NCBI RefSeq assembly: GCF_009727055.1
Contig: NC_052353.1
Span: 62,719,864 to 62,783,863 of the forward strand
Reading direction: 5' to 3'
From: Benincasa hispida
Lineage: Eukaryota > Streptophyta > Magnoliopsida > Cucurbitales > Cucurbitaceae
Length of the DNA stretch: 64,000 bases
Part shown: piece after piece, positions 60,470-64,000 of the stretch
Position numbering within the stretch: position 1 is the first letter of the stretch
Layout: each line of letters begins with the position of its first letter
Program-made: the position numbers and the translations under genes
Notes under the pieces: generated by a model
What the model saw: the letters and a program-made list of their open reading frames with translations, nothing else
Databases searched by the model: none
What the model was told of the DNA's origin: nothing

Positions 60470-61051
60470 CTACTGATCTTTCTTGCTCATTTGTAACTCT
60501 AGTTCTCTGACTCTTATTGTAGAAATTATAGCTTCTATAGTGATTCTTTCTCTACCATACTTCATGGCTGTCTTGACATCTTTAAATGATTCTGGTAGAG
60601 AGTTAAGTAATATGAAAGCCTCATTTTCTTCCCCAATATTGTCTCCTATTGATCTGAATTCTAATGACTGTCTCTTGAACTCGTTCAAATTATCAGTGAG
60701 GGACTTTGAAGCATCCATCTTGTATGTGAAAAATCTTTCCTTAAATAAAGCTTTATTAGGCAGATCTTTGTTGAGATAAATCTCGTTCAGTTTGTTCCAG
60801 AGGGCATAAGCAGTAGGCTGGTCAACAATCTGCCTTAAAACACTATCTGTGACATTCAAGACAATGGTTCCATAAGCATTTACCTCGATTGTCTCTTTCT
60901 CTACATCAGTGAGTGTTTCAGGGTATTTTGCAAGATCTGTGATGGCCAGTAGTGCCTTCTGCTGTCCCAAAACTACCTTGATCTTCGCTTTCCATAGTTC
61001 AAAGTCTGTCTTTCCATCAAACTTCTCGATTTCATATCTGGTTGTACCCAC
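60470..61051 (-). CDS. Copia gag open reading frame (193 codons)
   Basis: An uninterrupted gag frame begins at the ATG at 61049-61051, about 80 bases downstream of the PBS. It opens MGTTRYEIEKFDGKTDFELW, the usual copia gag start in which the protein contacts RNA, followed by a helical core (ALWNKLNEIYLNKDLPNKAL, SLTDNLNEFKRQSLEFRSIG) and LLNSLPESFKDVKTAMKYGR of the UBN2/Retrotran_gag_2 type. It ends at a TGA before the zinc knuckle. In copia elements gag and pol are normally one frame, so this stop probably reflects decay. It is the best-preserved transposon protein in the window. Its role is the particle shell in the cytoplasm. Expression is unknown. Confidence 0.9.
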   Translation of the reverse strand: MGTTRYEIEKFDGKTDFELWKAKIKVVLGQQKALLAITDLAKYPETLTDVEKETIEVNAYGTIVLNVTDSVLRQIVDQPTAYALWNKLNEIYLNKDLPNKALFKERFFTYKMDASKSLTDNLNEFKRQSLEFRSIGDNIGEENEAFILLNSLPESFKDVKTAMKYGRERITIEAIISTIRVRELELQMSKKDQ

Positions 61052-61128
61052 TCTTGAACTTCAAGATTGACTTATCTAATTTGAAGTATGCAAGAATTCA
61101 AATCTAGAATCTGTCTTGAACTCTTTGA

Positions 61129-61140
61129 GCTATGATACCA
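61129..61140 (-). other. Primer-binding site of the right-hand copia element
   Basis: Plus strand gctatgatacca (minus TGGTATCATAGC) matches the complement of the initiator tRNA-Met 3' end with one mismatch. It lies two bases from the 5' LTR. Confidence 0.85.
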
Positions 61141-61142
61141 CT

Positions 61143-61784
61143 TGTTGTCCCAGATAAGTATAATTCTCTTGTTTGCAATCACAAACTACTCAGCATTAAC
61201 GGTCAAGTATACTTCAAGACTCAGGGAAAGTTGTATGCTTAAGGCTTCAAAACTCTTCAATCGTTTACTTGAAGGTAGCTCAATCGTGTAGATGATGCTT
61301 CAAAGAACTAGATGATAGTTCAATTATGTAAATGATAGTACAAAGCACTAGACGATCGTGTAATCGATAGTTGAGTAGAGCTAACTATGGAACTAGATGA
61401 TCGTATAGACGATGCAATGTGAAGCTAAACGATTATGTAGACGATGCGATAGAAACTCAACGATCGTATACATGATACTTAAATAAATGCTAGACGATCG
61501 TTGAGTAAGAAAGAAAGAACATAAGTATTTAAGTGGTTCGGCCAAAGGCTTACGTCCACTGTGTAAATTGGGAGGGTCTTTTTATTACTTCTTCTTCAAA
61601 CTTATTACAGAATGAATGCCTTGCTCTTTCTCTCTCTCTTTTATTCTCACATTCGTTTTATTTTTATACAGGCGCTCATGGTCAAAGAAGAAACTCTAGT
61701 GGTTACAACAACATAAGTGAAAGAAGACAACATCGTTCAATTGCCTGTAATCTTCATTTCTTGTCTTCGGTTCTTTCTGTAACA
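61143..61784 (-). repeat. 5' LTR of the right-hand copia element
   Basis: 642 bp, plus-strand TGTTGTCCC to CTGTAACA. It differs from 56432-57090 by scattered substitutions and small indels, so the insertion is moderately old. It holds cgatcgt motifs at 61350-61500. Confidence 0.9.
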
Positions 61785-61962
61785 TCTCTTGTTATCGTTT
61801 CATCTTTAAGTCCCTTTGATTATCTGGTCTGATATCCACGAGATGATCTTTACACTATGAAATATGCTTATATGCTTTTAGCTTCTTCTTTTAACTAAAA
61901 TTATGAGCATCACTAGTTATTGTTCATCTTTCAGTCCTTTTGATGATCTGATCTGATATCCT

Positions 61963-62215
61963 GTAATTACCTGCTATAAGGTGTTCGACAAAAAAAATGA
62001 GGATAGACATTAAGAATTTTAGTATGATTTTATATGTTCTGAGATTTTAATTGGTTTGCTTGAAACTGTTCTTCCATACTGAACAGGATTGAGTCCTCTA
62101 GGTTAGTGAGTAAATAAATGTAAGTGAATTTGGAAATAACAACTTGAAGTTCAATTCTGAGAATACATTGTGAATCTGTGGCTGTCTAGTTTCTTCTAAA
62201 ATTATAAAATCTTAG
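61963..62215 (+). other. Possible intron end upstream of the terminal exon
   Basis: AT-rich sequence with pyrimidine-rich stretches ending in aaatcttag at 62215, a plausible 3' splice site. Nothing else is supported. Confidence 0.35.
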
Positions 62216-62323
62216 GCCAGCCACACCAATGCACCAAGCACGCCTCAATTATTCAATAAATACAGAATTGCAACGAGAGCTCCGCAGCTACAGGGGGAGT
62301 TTTGTGCCTTGTTTCGCCAATGA
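62216..62323 (+). CDS. Possible terminal exon of an unidentified gene
   Basis: It starts directly after the acceptor-like aaatcttag and is open in phase 0 for 35 codons (ASHTNAPSTPQLFNKYRIAT, then RAPQLQGEFCALFRQ), ending at TGA 62321-62323. GC content is higher than its flanks and the composition is protein-like. I do not recognise the family. Upstream exons would lie left of the copia element (56194-56342 is one candidate). Alternative: a remnant exon of a gene disrupted by the insertion. Confidence 0.4.
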   Translation, partial: ASHTNAPSTPQLFNKYRIATRAPQLQGEFCALFRQ

Positions 62324-62806
62324 ATAGATATAATAGTCATAGTCCTTTAGATAGTTTGATTACTTGTACTGTTTGTAAATAGTGGTGTTCAAATTTCTTT
62401 CGCTTTTTTTTGTTCTCCTTTCCAAAGGCATGAAGCAGTAGATCCCTGTCTTAACTCTCAAGCATTCTTTGCAAGTCTTTCGAGTCACATATGGACTAGA
62501 CTATAGGTATCAGGTTTTTGATTAGCCTGCAAATTGGCGGGTATTAGAATTTAGAATCATATTAGATTGTTGGTGTCTGATAAAGCGGCAGAGAGAATCC
62601 ATGCGTTTGCCCGTGGATTGAGGAGGAGTTGGTACTAATAAAGAACAAGAGGTAAAAAGAATAATGGGATCTTATTTGGAACTCATTATATGAAAAAAAA
62701 ATCAATAAAATATAAAGAATAAAGAATTACACGAACGAACTTGAATACAAGACATAGGAAGAGGTACAAGGAAACAATCATGGAGTGTCTTGAGATTTGC
62801 ATTCTA
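62324..62806. other. Convergent 3' flanks
   Basis: Presumed 3' UTRs of the tentative plus-strand gene and of the XTH gene on the minus strand. A-rich runs at 62690-62725 include minus-strand polyadenylation-type sequence. No other feature is seen. Confidence 0.45.
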
Positions 62807-63837
62807 TCACAGGAACCTTGAGCGCTTGCATTCAGCTGGAACACCTTGAGGAAATCTTTTAAAGTCGACGCAGTAATTATAAATCATGTATTCAGACTGC
62901 ACCCATCGCATCCTATTCCTACTCTTGGCATCTAGTCCTTGATCATTCTGTCCACTTTGCATGGAATTGGTAAACTGGGAGCCACAAGATGATGACCCAG
63001 ATGACACAACACATGCATTGACATTGATATTACGATACGATGCAGTGAAAGGGGCCTGCGTCCAATCGGTTTTCACTAGTCCTCCTCTTGTTGCCCAATC
63101 ATCTGCATTCCATAGGCTTGAATAAACTCTCATTGGTTGGCTTTTTGGGTATGGAATGCCAATTGTTTCCCAGTTTCGAAACACCCTTATGGGAATGTTA
63201 TCTACCAAAAATCTGAAAATGAAAAAAAGATTTTGTTATGGAACAAGAAACCATGTTTTATATACCTTAACATTAAGAGTTGAACTAACACGTACTTGAT
63301 ACTTTGGGGAGTCCAGTCGATGGAGTATGTATGAAACGTCTTTGTAGGATCAAACCAAAGGTGAAATTGTTGTTCTCTATTTCCTTTTCCCTGCGAGTAT
63401 ACATTGGTGTGAAGTGTGTAAGGATCTCCAGATGAATTGCCTAAGAATTCAAAGTCAATCTCATCGTGTCCTGGGCCTTGAGAAGACAACTGCATGAGAG
63501 AAAAGAGGAAATTAAATTTAAGAACGAATTGCTAAGTGTGTGAGTTCATGTTGAAACTTACGTAAAAGGTGGTAACAGTGCCAGCAGAGTTTCCAGGCAC
63601 TAATTTGATTTGCATGTCAAACCTTCCAAATAGGTACTCCTTCTTGGATTGGAAACCAGACCCTGAATCTTTGTCAAGCGAGAGGGTGAGGTGTCGGCCT
63701 CCATCGTATATCTTGGCGCGTGGACCACCCCAAGTGATGTCGACCTCCTGGAGAAAATTTCCAGCTGCTGTGGTCATTACTGAAGCAACGAATAAAGGAA
63801 GTATAAGCATTGTTGAAGCTTTGTGAGACGAAAACAT
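62807..63837 (-). CDS. XTH: Xyloglucan endotransglucosylase/hydrolase (GH16 XTH), three exons
   Basis: Exons on the minus strand are 63562-63837, 63290-63489 and 62807-63212. The introns are 72 and 77 bp with GT-AG borders. The joined frame is 293 codons plus TGA, a normal XTH length. A signal peptide (about residues 1-26, [17 protein letters not shown] core) sends it to the cell wall, where XTHs cut and rejoin xyloglucan during wall growth. The catalytic motif [10 protein letters not shown] (100-109) has the nucleophile Glu102 and acid/base Glu106. An N-glycosylation site (NSS, 110-112) follows directly, as in group I/II enzymes. [15 protein letters not shown] and the four-cysteine C-terminal XET_C region (ending ECKRSRFL) are intact. 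The start is the first Met before the signal peptide; a second Met at residue 10 is possible. Closest known types are XTH22-25-like; the exact subgroup needs alignment. It appears functional. Confidence 0.96.
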
Positions 63838-63945
63838 GCTTTTCTGTGGCCAAAGATGAATGAAAACGAATTGTAGAATGGTCTGTGTAAACAGAGATGA
63901 GGGGAAGACTGTGAATGGTGATGCTGGAATTGAAGTTATAAACCC

Positions 63946-63953
63946 TTTATATA
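63946..63953 (-). promoter_or_regulatory. TATA box of the XTH gene
   Basis: Plus strand tttatata reads TATATAAA on the minus strand, about 110 bases upstream of the start codon. That leaves a leader of about 80 bases, normal for plants. Confidence 0.7.
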
Positions 63954-64000
63954 AGAAAAATCAGGCATGGCTGCCAGAGCCTTTTGAGCTGGCAAAAATT

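Larger units (their letters stand above)
56432..61784 (-). mobile_element. Full-length Ty1/copia element, degenerate, with TCTCT target duplication
   Basis: LTRs are 56432-57090 and 61143-61784, flanked by TCTCT at 56427-56431 and 61785-61789. On the minus strand the order is 5' LTR, PBS, gag, zinc knuckle, protease, integrase, RT, RNase H, PPT, 3' LTR, the canonical copia arrangement over 5.35 kb. Gag is open, but pol carries several stops and shifts. The gag and pol type resembles the Tork/TNT1-like group; lineage by eye is uncertain. Both LTRs hold a cluster of cgatcgtgtag motifs. Confidence 0.92.
56356..61962 (+). repeat. Host tandem duplication (about 125 bp units), first unit split by copia
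   Basis: Unit 1 is 56356-56431 joined to 61790-61836. Unit 2 is 61837-61962. Both read gagatga-ttt-cactat, then attatgagcatc, then tcatcttt-agtcc, then tctgatatcc. The match is contiguous only if the copia element and one TCTCT copy are removed, which confirms the element borders. Confidence 0.75.

Noticed and set aside
63569..63826. Plus-strand 85-codon open frame over XTH exon 1
   Set aside because: Antisense shadow of the first XTH exon, which has a signal peptide and GH16 sequence.

Overview
The window is nuclear DNA of a dicot plant. It has split genes with GT-AG introns, plant-only families (an atypical PAR-type bHLH and a xyloglucan endotransglucosylase), AT-rich spacers and dense Ty1/copia, Ty3/gypsy and CACTA (En/Spm) debris. 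The transposon proteins read like those I know from Cucurbitaceae such as melon and cucumber. That family assignment is inference from memory, not a search.

Layout. Ordinary genes survive only at the two ends. On the left are the last exon of an unidentified gene (37-470, +) and a single-exon PAR1/PAR2-like bHLH gene (1913-2290, -). From 2.3 to 15.8 kb there is AT-rich spacer with microsatellites, a small tandem repeat, an antisense gypsy LTR remnant and a SINE-like fragment. On the right is a complete three-exon XTH gene (62807-63837, -) with a TATA box. It lies downstream of a degenerate full-length copia element (56432-61784, -) that landed in a tandemly duplicated host sequence, possibly inside an intron.

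The centre, 15771-53185, is one nested insertion block. A tRNA-Ala(AGC) gene was split at its anticodon loop: the 5' half lies at 15771-15805 and the 3' half at 53150-53185. The splitting element is a chromodomain-type gypsy element (LTRs 15806-16304 and 52652-53149, target duplication TTTAG/CTTAG). That element was then hit by a CACTA element (about 16867-21771, itself hit by a solo LTR at 18240-19460), by a second solo LTR (21990-24557), and by a copia element (25971-52327, duplication GGAGA). The copia element has in turn collected a Tat-like gypsy element, two truncated antisense copia 5' ends, extra copia fragments, two related solo LTRs and a non-autonomous CACTA element (49560-52058). 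Target-site duplications, and host reading frames that continue across the insertions, support most layers of this order.

Almost all transposon reading frames are broken by stops and deletions. The longest open ones are a 193-codon copia gag and a 341-codon integrase/reverse-transcriptase piece in the right-hand copia element. One stretch is not biology: 26232-26269 is two head-to-head Tn5 mosaic ends, the junction adapter of mate-pair libraries, so the assembly is chimeric or misjoined there. I found no new enzymatic or defence system. The best leads are the split tRNA gene, the adapter, a covarying terminal hairpin in a solo-LTR family, and a CGATCGT motif amplified independently in unrelated transposons.
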